64,000 nt of DNA from Bacillus sp. EB600 (GTDB lineage: Bacteria > Bacillota > Bacilli > Bacillales > Cytobacillaceae). Under the pieces are notes generated by a model. It saw nothing but the letters and a program-made list of their open reading frames with translations. It was not told the DNA's origin and ran no database searches. Of the stretch, positions 16,335 to 25,271 are shown piece after piece. Every line of letters begins with the position of its first letter. Position 1 is the first letter of the stretch. The stretch covers positions 1 through 64,000 of the forward strand of contig NZ_JAEVLT010000003.1 of the NCBI RefSeq assembly GCF_024494385.1, given 5' to 3'. The position numbers were made by a program, and so were the translations under genes.

Positions 16335-17237
16335 TTATTCGGCCGCTTGGATTGGGTCAACCGTCTTAAGCCGGTGCTTTAACTGTCTTTGTTTCGATTT
16401 TTCCAAGCTAAAAAGGATCAAGTGGATAACCAAAACTCCTAGGGCAAATAGTTCAACGGAGTATTCGGCATAGTACCATGACAGCGTCGTATTTATATCA
16501 TAAAGTGCATGAACGAGGACAGTCACCCAAAGGTTCCGCGTCCATAATAGGATGATACCAAATAAGAACCCCATATCGGCAAAGGTGACGATCGCTCCCA
16601 TTTTAATCGCCCATGGTTGTTCTACATCTAAAGTATGATCGATACCAAAAAGAATCGAGGTGAAAAACAGCGCTGCCATCAAGAAGATGTCTCTTGATCC
16701 TCTTTCCCAGCGCCGGGAAAAGATCTTTTTAAAAATAACAAGAAAAAGAATCAGATAGGCCAGGCGCCAAACCTCTTCCAAACCCGCAAGTGAGTCAGTA
16801 TATAAATCATAGCCAATCGTATCTACCTTTTCAAAAAAGGTCCAAACCGGACCTGTTGCGGAGACGCCATTATCTTTCTCTTTAGATGTTTGCATATCAG
16901 TATAGTCATGAACATATTGATCATAATCATTGTTATAGTCTTGGAAGGCCATTGTTGAATACGTATTGATCACCGTACTTCCAAGAAAGAAAATGAGAAA
17001 AGCACTCGTAAACTGAAGTGTTAACTGACGTTTGGTTTTCGGATTCTGCTGCGGACTATCCAGCCGCCGATAAAGCTTCCAGCCAATAAAAAGGGAGGAT
17101 ACCATGACAGCATCATACAAAGTGCTGGCCATGTCGCTGTAACGGGTTAGGTAGAGAAGAACCTCCGCGCCAATTGTTACAACGAGTATCGCAAACAGTA
17201 ATTTTTTTGAAATTGGTTTTGTTAAGTTATTTGTCAT
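16335..17237 (-). CDS. CPBP family intramembrane metalloprotease
   Basis: 300 residues with about seven or eight hydrophobic segments. CPBP (Abi/Rce1-like) catalytic motifs are recognisable: EEVWR at about residue 143, FGIDHTLD near 190 and a C-terminal LVHALYD. The first is a variant of the usual EExxxR. Such proteins cleave membrane or prenylated substrates or serve in bacteriocin immunity; the substrate here is unknown. The long hydrophilic loop between helices 3 and 4 carries DYNNDYDQYVHDY. The ribosome binding site is weak. Confidence 0.7.
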   Translation of the reverse strand: MTNNLTKPISKKLLFAILVVTIGAEVLLYLTRYSDMASTLYDAVMVSSLFIGWKLYRRLDSPQQNPKTKRQLTLQFTSAFLIFFLGSTVINTYSTMAFQDYNNDYDQYVHDYTDMQTSKEKDNGVSATGPVWTFFEKVDTIGYDLYTDSLAGLEEVWRLAYLILFLVIFKKIFSRRWERGSRDIFLMAALFFTSILFGIDHTLDVEQPWAIKMGAIVTFADMGFLFGIILLWTRNLWVTVLVHALYDINTTLSWYYAEYSVELFALGVLVIHLILFSLEKSKQRQLKHRLKTVDPIQAAE

Positions 17238-17287
17238 TTAGGTCATTCCCAACCTGTAAATTTTGGTGAAAAAGTCTAGGTTTCTCA

Positions 17288-17383
17288 TTATTTACCTAAA
17301 AATTTTACTGCTAGTACTCCGAGCACATTAAAAAAAAGCAGGAAAAAGAAACAGGCAATCGTCCACTTCCATTTTCTCGTCAC
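17288..17383 (-). CDS. 31-residue membrane peptide, unknown function
   Basis: GTG start at 17383 with AAAGGAGA 7 bases upstream. Translation MTRKWKWTIACFFFLLFFNV followed by LGVLAVKFLGK. It has basic ends and one hydrophobic helix (about residues 8-28). The strong ribosome binding site and clear topology argue that it is real. It lies just upstream of the CPBP protease on the same strand (50-base gap), so the two may be co-transcribed. No known family recognised. Confidence 0.5.
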   Translation of the reverse strand: MTRKWKWTIACFFFLLFFNVLGVLAVKFLGK

Positions 17384-17610
17384 GGATTTGTCTCCTTTGA
17401 ATGTATTGGTGGGATTACTTCACCGAGGTAATGAAAAGATTGTAATAGTAATAATTTAACATATCAGTAAACAAATATCAGCAAAAAAAATCATGGGGAC
17501 GGTTCTCTTGCCCCTTTTTTGGGAGCGCAAGAACCGTCCCCATGCACTAAGCATAAAGAAAATAAAATGTAAACGGATTCATATAAATGTTCATATTTTT
17601 TTCATAAATT
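17384..17610. other. Intergenic region before ldh
   Basis: Holds the REP copy at 17492-17544 and otherwise AT-rich sequence. No gene seen. Confidence 0.5.
17492..17544. repeat. REP-like palindrome, CTTGCCCC subtype
   Basis: Left arm TTCTCTTGCCCC, right arm GGGAGCGCAAGAACC. Bounded by CATGGGG and CCCCATG. It lies between divergent genes. Confidence 0.9.
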
Positions 17611-17628
17611 ATGTGAAATTATTCACAT
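17611..17628. promoter_or_regulatory. Rex-type operator upstream of ldh
   Basis: ATGTGAAATTATTCACAT, an 18-base near-perfect palindrome matching TGTGA-N6-TCACA. Rex represses fermentation genes when NADH is low and binds such sites. Fnr uses a similar sequence. The site lies about 110 bases before the ldh start, followed closely by a TATACT -10-like box at 17638. A sister site with identical arms occurs at 30234-30251. Confidence 0.7.
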
Positions 17629-17704
17629 GTACGATGATATACTAACCTCGTTAACTTAATAATAAGTAAAAAGATTACTACTTGTAGCAATTTTAAATTT
17701 ATAA

Positions 17705-18682
<978 letters not shown>

Positions 18683-18905
18683 TATACATTTCATAGTTGA
18701 AGGCTCAAACCCCAAGATGTTGATATCGAATCCAAGTAGGTTGATATATGGGGAATAGCGGTTGAAATAATCCGAAAACAGGTCGATTTTTTAGAAAAAT
18801 TAATTTGAAAAGAACTAATTTTTACTTTTTACTTACGTTATTTTTAGAACAGTTACACTCCTTTAGGGAGTTTGCGTTATATTTTTCATGACAGAAGGTG
18901 AAATA

Positions 18906-20126
18906 ATGGAAACTATTAATCATCGAAAAAAAGGTTACTTTATGATGGCTGTTTTATGGCTAGCATATGTAACCTTTGCAATGAACTGGGTGGCCGGTTC
19001 TTCATTGACCCCGCAAATCACTCAAACCTTTTTTGGCGGGCCGGTGGATCCTCTTATCTCACAATTAGTGAATTATTCGATTACAACCGCCCGGGTGTTT
19101 GCGAATATATTAGCTGCCGTTGTGTTAATGAAAATGGGTCCTAAAAAAGCGGCTGGGACTGCAATTGGACTGTTAATGATGGGGCTTGTTGCCATATATC
19201 TCCCTAATTTTTGGGCCTATACAGTGGCGAGAATGGCCATGGCCATTGGGGGTTCGATGGTCATTGTCTATATGAACCCGGTTGTGGCGCATTATGTGAC
19301 AGACTCAAAAGCTAAGCTGAAGATTAATGCAGCCAATACGGTTACGTATAATGCCGGTGCTTTTATTGTTGCAGTCCTGTTTACCATTTTTGCTAAGCAA
19401 ATGGTTGTCAACTGGCGCTTAACAATGACGTTTTTTGCTGCTTTAACGATCTTGTTTTTCATCGGCTGGCTTTGGAAAGCTGAAAATTTTGAAACAAAAC
19501 AAAATGATAAAAAAGAAGCATATGGCTATAAAGATGCGCTTAAGGATGGGTTTTTATGGCGCTACGGCTTGGCATTTGCTTCGTTCCTGACACTTTATGT
19601 ATTGGCACTTGTAAGCTTTAAGGCTATTTTTGATCAATACACATTATTAAATGGTTCCGTTACAAACTTATTAATCTCTGGTTTTGGAATTCTGGGGACA
19701 TTTGCAGGGATTCGAATCGGAAATAAGGGAGTGCCGCGAAAGCCGGCACTTTTGTTATCAGGAATTGTCATGGTGGGAACCTTTGCCATAGCGCTTGTTT
19801 TTGCCAACAAAATTCCGCTTCTTTCGTACACGTTACTTGCCATTTCTGGATTTGCGATGTATGTTCAGTACCCGATCTTTATGAATCTGCCCCATGAATT
19901 AAAGGGAATGACGCCACAAAGATTAACGATTATGTTTGGTTTATTCTGGGCATTGGCATATGCGGGCCAAACCATCGCGACAATTATTTGGAGCTACATT
20001 TTGGGCACTAAAGGCTACGTACCATCGATGATTTTCTTTATTGCAGTATCTAGCGTTTACATTTTCCTGGTAGCTACCTTCCCAGAAACAAGACAGAAGA
20101 AAGCAGAAATCAGAAAAGCAGCATAA
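18906..20126 (+). CDS. MFS transporter, substrate unknown
   Basis: About 406 residues with 12 hydrophobic helices. The ATG at 18906 is preferred (AGAAGGTG 6 bases upstream) over the in-frame ATG at 18888. The loop motifs are atypical for MFS (no clear GxxxDRxGRR after helix 2; the loop reads MKMGPKKAAG). A tight coupling to ldh is not shown: 220 bases separate them. Lactate or another organic anion is a guess only. Confidence 0.75.
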   Translation: METINHRKKGYFMMAVLWLAYVTFAMNWVAGSSLTPQITQTFFGGPVDPLISQLVNYSITTARVFANILAAVVLMKMGPKKAAGTAIGLLMMGLVAIYLPNFWAYTVARMAMAIGGSMVIVYMNPVVAHYVTDSKAKLKINAANTVTYNAGAFIVAVLFTIFAKQMVVNWRLTMTFFAALTILFFIGWLWKAENFETKQNDKKEAYGYKDALKDGFLWRYGLAFASFLTLYVLALVSFKAIFDQYTLLNGSVTNLLISGFGILGTFAGIRIGNKGVPRKPALLLSGIVMVGTFAIALVFANKIPLLSYTLLAISGFAMYVQYPIFMNLPHELKGMTPQRLTIMFGLFWALAYAGQTIATIIWSYILGTKGYVPSMIFFIAVSSVYIFLVATFPETRQKKAEIRKAA

Positions 20127-20127
20127 A

Positions 20128-20210
20128 TTCATGGGGATTCATGGGGACGGTTCTTTTGTATCGTTCCGTGGGAATTAATAAGTGTCAGGGACGGTTCTTT
20201 TGCGCACATT
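20128..20210. repeat. Degenerate REP-like copies (left arms only)
   Basis: ATTCATGGGG is repeated twice (10-bp unit), followed by GGGGACGGTTCTTTTGTATC without a matching right arm. A second left-arm fragment, CAGGGACGGTTCTTTTGCGC, is at 20187-20206. Looks like a decayed or rearranged pair. Confidence 0.75.
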
Positions 20211-20276
20211 AATGGGAGGACTAGAACAGACTTTATGCCGGTCAGATCCGATCGTCATAGTGAGGTTTGCAGAATC

Positions 20277-20303
20277 AGAGAGTCATCATGACTCTCTTTT
20301 TTT
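20277..20303 (+). terminator. Terminator downstream of the MFS gene
   Basis: AGAGAGTCA-TCA-TGACTCTCT followed by six T. It probably ends the transcript that includes the MFS carrier. Confidence 0.8.
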
Positions 20304-20384
20304 GTCGATTTTTTATATGCATTATTATGCAGGAAAAATTCCTCTTTTCATCGAATAATAAGGTCAAAAGGAGGGAAAATAGCT

Positions 20385-20642
20385 ATGGGATATATGGAAA
20401 AAGAATTGAATGATTTAGAAAAAGGGACTATCTATACCACTGAAGAAATAGCCAGTATTGTTTACCACAAAAGTAATGCCACTGTTTTGTGTGAAGATAC
20501 TTCTTTTTTTCGTAAAGAAGATACTTCATCGCGATATTTAGTGATGAATAGAATAGAATCCTTTATCCATCGAAATGATGGAGGATCCTATTTTATCCCG
20601 AGCTCAAAACAATTAGTTTATATCGTAAAAAAGTGTATGTAG
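20385..20642 (+). CDS. Hypothetical 85-residue protein
   Basis: ATG at 20385 preceded by an excellent AAAAGGAGGG (9-base spacing) and followed by its own terminator at 20652, so expression is likely. The protein is soluble and mixed in charge: an N-terminal acidic helix, then TIYTTEEIASIVYHKSNATV, a FRKEDTSSRY segment and a C-terminal PSSKQLVYIVKKC strand. I do not recognise a family. Confidence 0.7.
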   Translation: MGYMEKELNDLEKGTIYTTEEIASIVYHKSNATVLCEDTSFFRKEDTSSRYLVMNRIESFIHRNDGGSYFIPSSKQLVYIVKKCM

Positions 20643-20651
20643 CCTATTAGA

Positions 20652-20676
20652 AAGCATCCTCTTGGGTGCTTTTTGT
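20652..20676 (+). terminator. Terminator of the 85-residue protein gene
   Basis: AGCATCC/GGGTGCT hairpin with a short loop, followed by TTTTTG. Confidence 0.75.
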
Positions 20677-20684
20677 ATGATGAG

Positions 20685-20735
20685 GTGATGGTTCTTTTGT
20701 ATCTCTTCAGGATACGCAAAAGAACCGTCCCCATG
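20685..20735. repeat. REP-like palindrome, TTTTGTATC subtype
   Basis: Left arm partly degraded (GATGGTTCTTTTGTATC, missing GGGGAC), right arm intact (GATACGCAAAAGAACC then GTCCCCATG). It ends one base before the stop codon of the following lipoprotein gene. Confidence 0.8.
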
Positions 20736-20736
20736 T

Positions 20737-21111
20737 CTACTTATTTAAAACAAGAGAAAATCGCTTTTCTTGTTCAAACTTTTTCCCGGTTTTATCCACT
20801 TTGATGTTTGCGGTATAGTCCCCTTCCATTTGCAGATTGGCGTTCCCGCTATACAATCCATCTCCGGTTTCTTTCGCTGTCATCGACACATTTCCGTTTG
20901 ACATACTCATCCCTTCCATATTAAATTCAACGCTTACTTTGGCGCCTTTTACGGGATTTCCTTTATTGTCAATAACTTTTACTTTTATAGGTGAAACTTG
21001 ACCAGGAGTATATGTTTTTGGTGTAATAAGGTCCACTGTTAATTGATCTGATCCGCATCCGGCTATAAAAATAAGAACCATACTAACAATGAAGAAAGTT
21101 AAACTCTTCAT
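20737..21111 (-). CDS. FixH/YtkA-like lipoprotein
   Basis: 124 residues. Lipoprotein signal with lipobox IFIAGCGSD; mature part is a single Ig-like beta-sandwich with PGQVSPIKVKVIDNKGNPV and DGLYSGNANLQMEGDYTANI. Such FixH/YtkA-type domains are found on the outer face of the membrane in Bacillus and may take part in metal handling or envelope sensing. Start at 21111 (AAAGG 9 bases upstream). No partner gene beside it. Confidence 0.7.
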   Translation of the reverse strand: MKSLTFFIVSMVLIFIAGCGSDQLTVDLITPKTYTPGQVSPIKVKVIDNKGNPVKGAKVSVEFNMEGMSMSNGNVSMTAKETGDGLYSGNANLQMEGDYTANIKVDKTGKKFEQEKRFSLVLNK

Positions 21112-21252
21112 GATATCCAACCTTTCAAAAAAATTTGGTGGCTTATCCTCTTACCTTATGAATGGCATATTGATGAGGATGGATGGCAAACTCTATGATT
21201 ACGAGTATAGCAATAGGGACTATTTTAAGTCTAGTGGGGAGCCCGATTACAA

Positions 21253-21345
21253 TCATGGAATCATGGGGCAATCATGGGGACGGTTCTTTTGTGTCTATTC
21301 ATGGGACACAAGAACCGTCCCCTTGTACTCCCCCTTGTACTCCCG
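21253..21345. repeat. REP-like palindrome with junction repeats on both sides
   Basis: Left: AATCATGG-type units three times (21251-21279). Palindrome 21273-21325, TTTTGTGTC subtype. Right: CCCCTTGTACTC twice (21320-21343). The left terminus is CATGGGG but the right is CCCCTTG, and each tandem uses the letters of its own side. Confidence 0.88.
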
Positions 21346-21759
21346 ATACGTTTTCGCTTTCGGCAATTTTTTTACTGATAATCTGGTGAAGCAGGCCTTG
21401 ATGAGCCACTTGGTTTCTTTTTCTGTTAGGCTTTGGCCGTGGGTGCGGAGGAACTCCTCCTCAAAGGACTGGTCATCATGCGTATCGGCGGTCATTTCCC
21501 AATCCTCTTCCTCTGGATAGATCATCCTCGCTGCATTCGTTTTATCTTTAGCCATTTCATTTAGAATTCTACCCTTGATCGACGTATAGGCTAAGCTGGT
21601 AAAGCTGCTTTTTTCTTCGTTAAAGCATTTCTGAGTATCCCAAAGTGTGATAAACCCAATTTGATAGAATTCATCGACATTCTTATAAATATTTAAGGAT
21701 CGGATAATTTTGTGGATCATCGGCTGATATTGGTGTGCTAATTGCTCAAAGCTCTCCAT
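21295..21759 (-). pseudogene. Sigma-70 family sigma factor broken by a frameshift and a REP
   Basis: Start at 21759 (AAAGGGATT upstream). Region 2 is clear: YQPMIHKIIRSLNIY, FYQIGFITLWDTQKCFNEEK and AYTSIKGRILNEM. Region 4 begins LTEKETKWLIKACFTRLSVK. At the A7 run (T7 at 21367-21373 on the plus strand) one base appears lost: adding one A restores IAESENVSG, the expected helix-turn-helix. Immediately after ENVS the junction repeats of the REP copy begin, so the rest of the recognition helix and the C-terminus are absent. As it stands the protein ends in REP-encoded residues (GTVLVSHE) and should not bind a -35 box. Sequencing error could account for the frameshift but not for the REP. Confidence 0.75.
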
Positions 21760-22079
21760 TGCGAATCCCTTTAGGATAGCGCGCTTCCAATGTATTCCCG
21801 GGTATCTTTACCATACATGGAAGGGAAAATTTCAGCGAATCACTCAAAATCACATTTGAGGGGAAAGAAGGGGATAAGCATGTGGTTTTTGCTTCTGAAA
21901 ATCACTTTTGAAGGCGATTTTCGCTTTTTGAGCCTAATAGGATATGAAATGAGAGAATGATAAAAAATTTGCAGACTTCGACAGTTTTTCTGATTATTAC
22001 AGCTTAATCAAACGTTTGATTAAATTTATATTCACTACCCCAATTCAGGGATCAAGTTTAGTCATTCATTGTAAAAGAG
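21760..22079. other. Intergenic stretch with an operator-like palindrome
   Basis: No gene seen. It contains short GATTTTC/GAAAATC hairpins near 21895-21930 and the 20-base palindrome at 22004-22023. Confidence 0.4.
22004..22023. promoter_or_regulatory. Perfect 20-bp palindrome TTAATCAAAC/GTTTGATTAA
   Basis: Same 8-base half-sites and spacing as the palindrome at 187-206. Typical of a TetR-family operator. No gene starts next to it: the flanking genes on the minus strand start far away, so this looks like an orphan site or a remnant of a lost promoter. Confidence 0.5.
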
Positions 22080-22111
22080 GGACATGGGGGACAGGAGTAC
22101 CCCGTGTCCAT
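22080..22111. terminator. Hairpin downstream of the 101-residue protein gene
   Basis: GGACATGGGG/CCCCGTGTCC with a loop of about 10 bases, one G:T pair. It lies 10-40 bases past the stop at 22120 on the minus strand. No strong T-run, so termination is uncertain. Confidence 0.4.
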
Positions 22112-22119
22112 TGAGAGGA

Positions 22120-22425
22120 TTAATCATCATAGCGTACTTGATCTACTCCTTCAATGATTAACTCAAGTTCTGTAAGAAAGTTGAGTTCAAGCGGTTCAGG
22201 CATTCGTTCAGTGATTTCTCTAATTTCAATAAGATTTTCGGCCTCTTCGATTGTAGTTGGTGGTTGTTCTAAATGATGGTACCAAACCTTTAATTCATCA
22301 ATGAATTCATAAAAATGCATCTCAAATCGTTCGGCACAATCTCCACTTTCATCTTCTGAAGCTTTCTTCATCATCTCCCAATCTTCAAGGGCAACTTCCA
22401 ATTTCCTTTTAACACGATTTATCAC
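22120..22425 (-). CDS. Hypothetical acidic protein
   Basis: 101 residues from the GTG at 22425, chosen because AAGGAGGG lies 5 bases upstream. The protein is almost entirely helical and very acidic (EDWEMMKKASEDESGD, TTIEEAENLIEIREITERM). No membrane segment and no recognised domain. An upstream in-frame ATG at 22473 would add a Lys/Arg-rich tail but lacks a ribosome binding site. Confidence 0.65.
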   Translation of the reverse strand: MINRVKRKLEVALEDWEMMKKASEDESGDCAERFEMHFYEFIDELKVWYHHLEQPPTTIEEAENLIEIREITERMPEPLELNFLTELELIIEGVDQVRYDD

Positions 22426-22754
22426 ATAATCCCTCCTTTTTTTGGTACCTTTGCGTTTATTGACAGCTGACAAAATTTTTCATATAAGCATTCAGCGAAA
22501 TAACTAACTACTATGTATTTAGAGTATACAAAAGTAACCCCATTAAGACAAAGGTTTCAAGGTTTCGGTAACTGTTGGAGCAATGGATAAAAGGACCAGT
22601 AATTTCCCAATTCATAACCTTTAGTATGGATAAGTCTGGGTATATAGTTCAATAGACGATCAAAAGATTCCTAAAAGAATACTTGTTCAGTCACGCTTAC
22701 CATCGATTTGAAGGGGGGAAGGTCCCGAAAACGAAATACGCTTGAAGATTAGAA
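22426..22754. other. Intergenic stretch, nothing recognised
   Basis: About 330 bases of AT-rich sequence between the acidic protein and the terminator of the LCP gene. No gene or strong structure seen. Confidence 0.4.
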
Positions 22755-22802
22755 AAAAGCGGAAATCATAGATAGGAAGATTATCTAGGTTTCCGCTTTT
22801 GT
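22755..22802 (-). terminator. Terminator of the LCP gene
   Basis: AAAAGCGGAAA/TTTCCGCTTTT long hairpin, extended inside by ATAGATA/TTATCTA; A and T runs on both sides would allow function on either strand. Confidence 0.85.
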
Positions 22803-22817
22803 TCTGGGAAAGCCTTT

Positions 22818-23783
22818 TTAGCTTTGGAAGTCATGTGCGATGATGCTTTTCATTTTTTCTTCATCAATCACGATTTCGGCGTTATTTGCTTTGAGGATGT
22901 CATCGTACATGCTTCTTCCAACTCCTGGGAGCTGTTGGTAGCTTAATTGTTTGTCAGGGTCAATATCCTTCACTGCAAGTCCGAGACTCACCATATCTGA
23001 TGTTGACATATTGGTAGCAATCATAAAATTAGATACCGAGTTAACGAGTGAAGGCAACTTTGGAATATTGCCTGGACTCAATGCTTCTTTTCCAATCCCT
23101 TTTAAAGCCTCTAATTGAAGCAGCTGCCGTCCGTAATCCCCATTTGCAAGAGAGTGGCGCTCACGAACTAGCGATAACACTGTTTTTCCATCAAAGTAAT
23201 GGGAACCGGCATTTATTACTTGCGAACCGACTTTGACATCAGTTGGTACGTTCATTTGGACTCCACCCACAGCATCCACCATCGATTGAAAGCCCTCAAA
23301 ACTGGTTTCTACATAATAATTAATCGGTACTCCTGCTAACTCACTGACTGCTTGTACAGCCCCTTCGATCCCTTGCTTAGTTCCCTTTTTAGCCTCCAAA
23401 ATATACTGGACGCTCGTTAGTTTGGTGTAGCCATAACCATCTAAATGAACACGAGTGTCACGAGGAATACTTACCGCATTGATTTGGTTTTTACCCAAAT
23501 CAACATGCATGAGCAGCATTGTGTCGGAGTGTCCAAGAGTCTGGCCGGGCCTTTGATCTGAACCCATTATTAAAAGGTTGAATGCTTGGGTATCAGCTTT
23601 ATCATTGGTTTGCGCCGTTGTCTTTTCTGTTTTCTTGGAACTAACAACAGGAACAGTTTTAAAGTGATTTTTAGGCTGTAGCTGATAGTATTCATATGCG
23701 AAAGCTGCTCCGGCTAAAATGATAATTCCCAAAAAACTGAATCCAATAACTTTCCATTTCCCTTTTTTCTTCTTTTTCATCAT
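22818..23783 (-). CDS. LytR-CpsA-Psr (LCP) family wall polymer ligase
   Basis: 321 residues. Short basic cytoplasmic N-terminus (MMKKKKKGKWK), one membrane helix (about 12-30), then the extracellular LCP domain. Conserved features: LLIMGSDQRPGQTLGHSDT near residue 68, SIPRDTRV near 99 and LVRERH near 207, carrying the Asp and Arg residues that bind the pyrophosphate of the lipid-linked polymer. LCP enzymes attach teichoic acid or other anionic polymers to peptidoglycan. Monocistronic, with its own terminator. The exact paralogue (TagT/U/V) cannot be assigned. Confidence 0.9.
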   Translation of the reverse strand: MMKKKKKGKWKVIGFSFLGIIILAGAAFAYEYYQLQPKNHFKTVPVVSSKKTEKTTAQTNDKADTQAFNLLIMGSDQRPGQTLGHSDTMLLMHVDLGKNQINAVSIPRDTRVHLDGYGYTKLTSVQYILEAKKGTKQGIEGAVQAVSELAGVPINYYVETSFEGFQSMVDAVGGVQMNVPTDVKVGSQVINAGSHYFDGKTVLSLVRERHSLANGDYGRQLLQLEALKGIGKEALSPGNIPKLPSLVNSVSNFMIATNMSTSDMVSLGLAVKDIDPDKQLSYQQLPGVGRSMYDDILKANNAEIVIDEEKMKSIIAHDFQS

Positions 23784-24250
23784 TTTCCCCCATAGTTATC
23801 AGTATGTGAATCTAATTAATAGGTTTATAGTCATAGAGTCATTTTACTATCTTTTTAGACAAATGTCTGTTGATTATGGCAAAACCTGCTGTGAATTGCA
23901 GGAAAATACGTCATAATGGACACTTCTGGGAATTAAGTCAATTTGCCGCATTTTGCACTATAGATGAAGAAGAAATAAATAGAATACTGGGTGAACAAAA
24001 ATGAGGGTTGTATGGAGAAGGTCAGTAATTGTTCCATAATTGGATCTTTACAAATGGAGAGCAACTGTTGCGGATAGGCAGGAGAAGACGTGATTACACA
24101 TATTTCCATTTTGGAAGCGATGACGGTAAAACGCTCGGGGCTCCATAAACAACAAAGTATCGCGAGGGAAATATAAATGTCCTGTCAGATAGGAAGGGAC
24201 AATAGAACAGAAGCGAGAGGAATATTGTGATAGTTTATTGCCGGTGGTCA
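23784..24250. other. Intergenic stretch with a dispersed repeat
   Basis: No convincing gene. A 42-codon open frame (ATG 23877 to TGA 24003) ends DEEEINRILGEQK but has no ribosome binding site. The segment 23964-24056 is similar to 34399-34468. Confidence 0.4.
23964..24056 (+). repeat. Dispersed repeat, copy A
   Basis: Shares GAAATAAAYRGAATACTGGG and the following GGAGARRGTCAGTAA / ATTGGATC-like segments with 34399-34468; copy A carries about 18 extra bases. The similarity persists at codon level (EINxILGE, then WRxSV), so it could be a remnant of a small gene family. Confidence 0.45.
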
Positions 24251-24287
24251 AAAAAAAGAGGACTCCAGTATAATACAGAGGTCCTTT
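24251..24287 (-). terminator. Likely terminator of the UspA gene
   Basis: On the minus strand AAAGGAC...GTCCTCTTTTTTT, a 5-6 bp stem with a loop of about 17 and a run of seven T. It lies about 105 bases after the UspA stop. Confidence 0.55.
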
Positions 24288-24391
24288 GTTGGAACGGTAA
24301 GCCCTTTTACTATTTGTCTATATTCGGGTACAGTTAAAACTAGGATATTAGGAAACCATCTTCATGCTGCTAGATTCTTTTGTTCGGTATA

Positions 24392-24850
24392 CTATGCTTC
24401 TTCCGTCTCTTTCCGGACAACAAGAACATCACAGGGCGCGTATCTGGTAATATGTTCTGAGACACTGCCCATTAAGAATCTTTCAACTGCGCTCATGCCT
24501 GTTGCACCACAAATTATTAAATCACAGTTGTTATTTTTGGCAATTTCCTTCGGGATTTTTACTCTAGGAGAACCAAATTCAATGGCATAATCCACATCTG
24601 TAATGCCTACTTTAACGGCTGTTTCTTTATATTTTTCCAACAATTCAGATGCAATTAATTTTCCTCGTTCAGAAATGGTTTGATCGTTAGCCTCAACTGT
24701 GGAATACGCATACGTTCTTGTTTCAATGACATGAGCTAATAAAAGCTTTGCATTATTTTTCCTGGCAATTTCGATTGCCTTTTTAAAAGCCCATTCAGCT
24801 TCCTCAGAACCATCAATTGCAACTAAGATATTCTTATACTCGAGTCCCAT
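24392..24850 (-). CDS. Universal stress protein, UspA family
   Basis: 152 residues from ATG 24850 (AAGGGAGAG upstream). An in-frame upstream extension to 24946 is REP-derived and is excluded. Rossmann-like alpha/beta fold with NILVAIDGSEEAEWAF at the N-terminus and the ATP-binding loop ICGATGMSAVERFLMGSVSE near the C-terminus, matching the G-2x-G-9x-G(S/T) ATP-binding class. Expected to be a cytoplasmic dimer linked to stress or energy limitation. The REP at 24876 sits immediately upstream of the ribosome binding site. Confidence 0.9.
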   Translation of the reverse strand: MGLEYKNILVAIDGSEEAEWAFKKAIEIARKNNAKLLLAHVIETRTYAYSTVEANDQTISERGKLIASELLEKYKETAVKVGITDVDYAIEFGSPRVKIPKEIAKNNNCDLIICGATGMSAVERFLMGSVSEHITRYAPCDVLVVRKETEEA

Positions 24851-24875
24851 TGTCCATCTCTCCCTTATCTTAATA

Positions 24876-24968
24876 GGGGGACGGTTCTCTTGCAATATCA
24901 GTGGGATGCAAGAGAACCGTCCCCTTGAACTCACCCTTGAACTCACCTGAACTCACCCTTGAACTCAC
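24876..24968. repeat. REP-like palindrome with four 12-bp junction repeats
   Basis: Palindrome 24876-24927 (CTCTTGCA subtype; right arm TGCAAGAGAACC pairs fully), terminus CCCCTTG. CCCTTGAACTCA is then repeated about four times to 24968, reaching into the last codons of the YxcD-like gene (stop at 24965). Confidence 0.9.
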
Positions 24969-25258
24969 TTCACTTGAATGGAAGCGGTGATTCCTTCCTT
25001 TTCGGTATATCGTAAATCCACAAGCAGCCGGTCCGGATTGAAGTTATGGTAGTCACGTAAGTAAATCGCGACTGAATCGATCAAATCCTGCTCATTGAGA
25101 TTTCTAGTTTTCCCGTGTGCGTTGGCTGTCGCAGAAAATCCAACGGATGGATTATAAGCTAAGTCGGCCTCAATGCTTTCCGGATTGTTGGATTCCTTTG
25201 CGGCTGTATAGACACAGACACTGTCGACAAGATCCTGTTCATTAAATAGCAATTCCAT
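24965..25258 (-). CDS. YxcD-like small protein (DUF2653 type)
   Basis: 97 residues from ATG 25258 with GGAGGG 7 bases upstream. It has two similar halves, each containing NEQDLVDSV or NEQDLIDSV followed by a beta-rich segment (ESIEADLAYNPSVGFSA; DRLLVDLRYTEKEGITA). I associate this with the Bacillus YxcD family, whose function is unknown. It follows a Ser-rich membrane protein gene by 13 bases on the same strand and is probably co-transcribed. The stop codon lies inside the REP-derived tandem repeats, so the last residues (SIQVK) may have been altered by that insertion. Confidence 0.65.
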   Translation of the reverse strand: MELLFNEQDLVDSVCVYTAAKESNNPESIEADLAYNPSVGFSATANAHGKTRNLNEQDLIDSVAIYLRDYHNFNPDRLLVDLRYTEKEGITASIQVK

Positions 25259-25271
25259 GGAAACGCCCTCC

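Noticed and set aside
17611..17628. Fnr site rather than Rex site
   Set aside because: The sequence alone cannot exclude Fnr, but the sister site at 30234 is too close to its start codon for activation, so Rex is preferred.
24048..24251. 67-residue minus-strand frame
   Set aside because: No ribosome binding site, unusual composition, no domain; chance frame in a gap.
24851..24946. N-terminal extension of the UspA protein
   Set aside because: The extension reads through REP sequence; the ATG at 24850 has a ribosome binding site and matches the family start.
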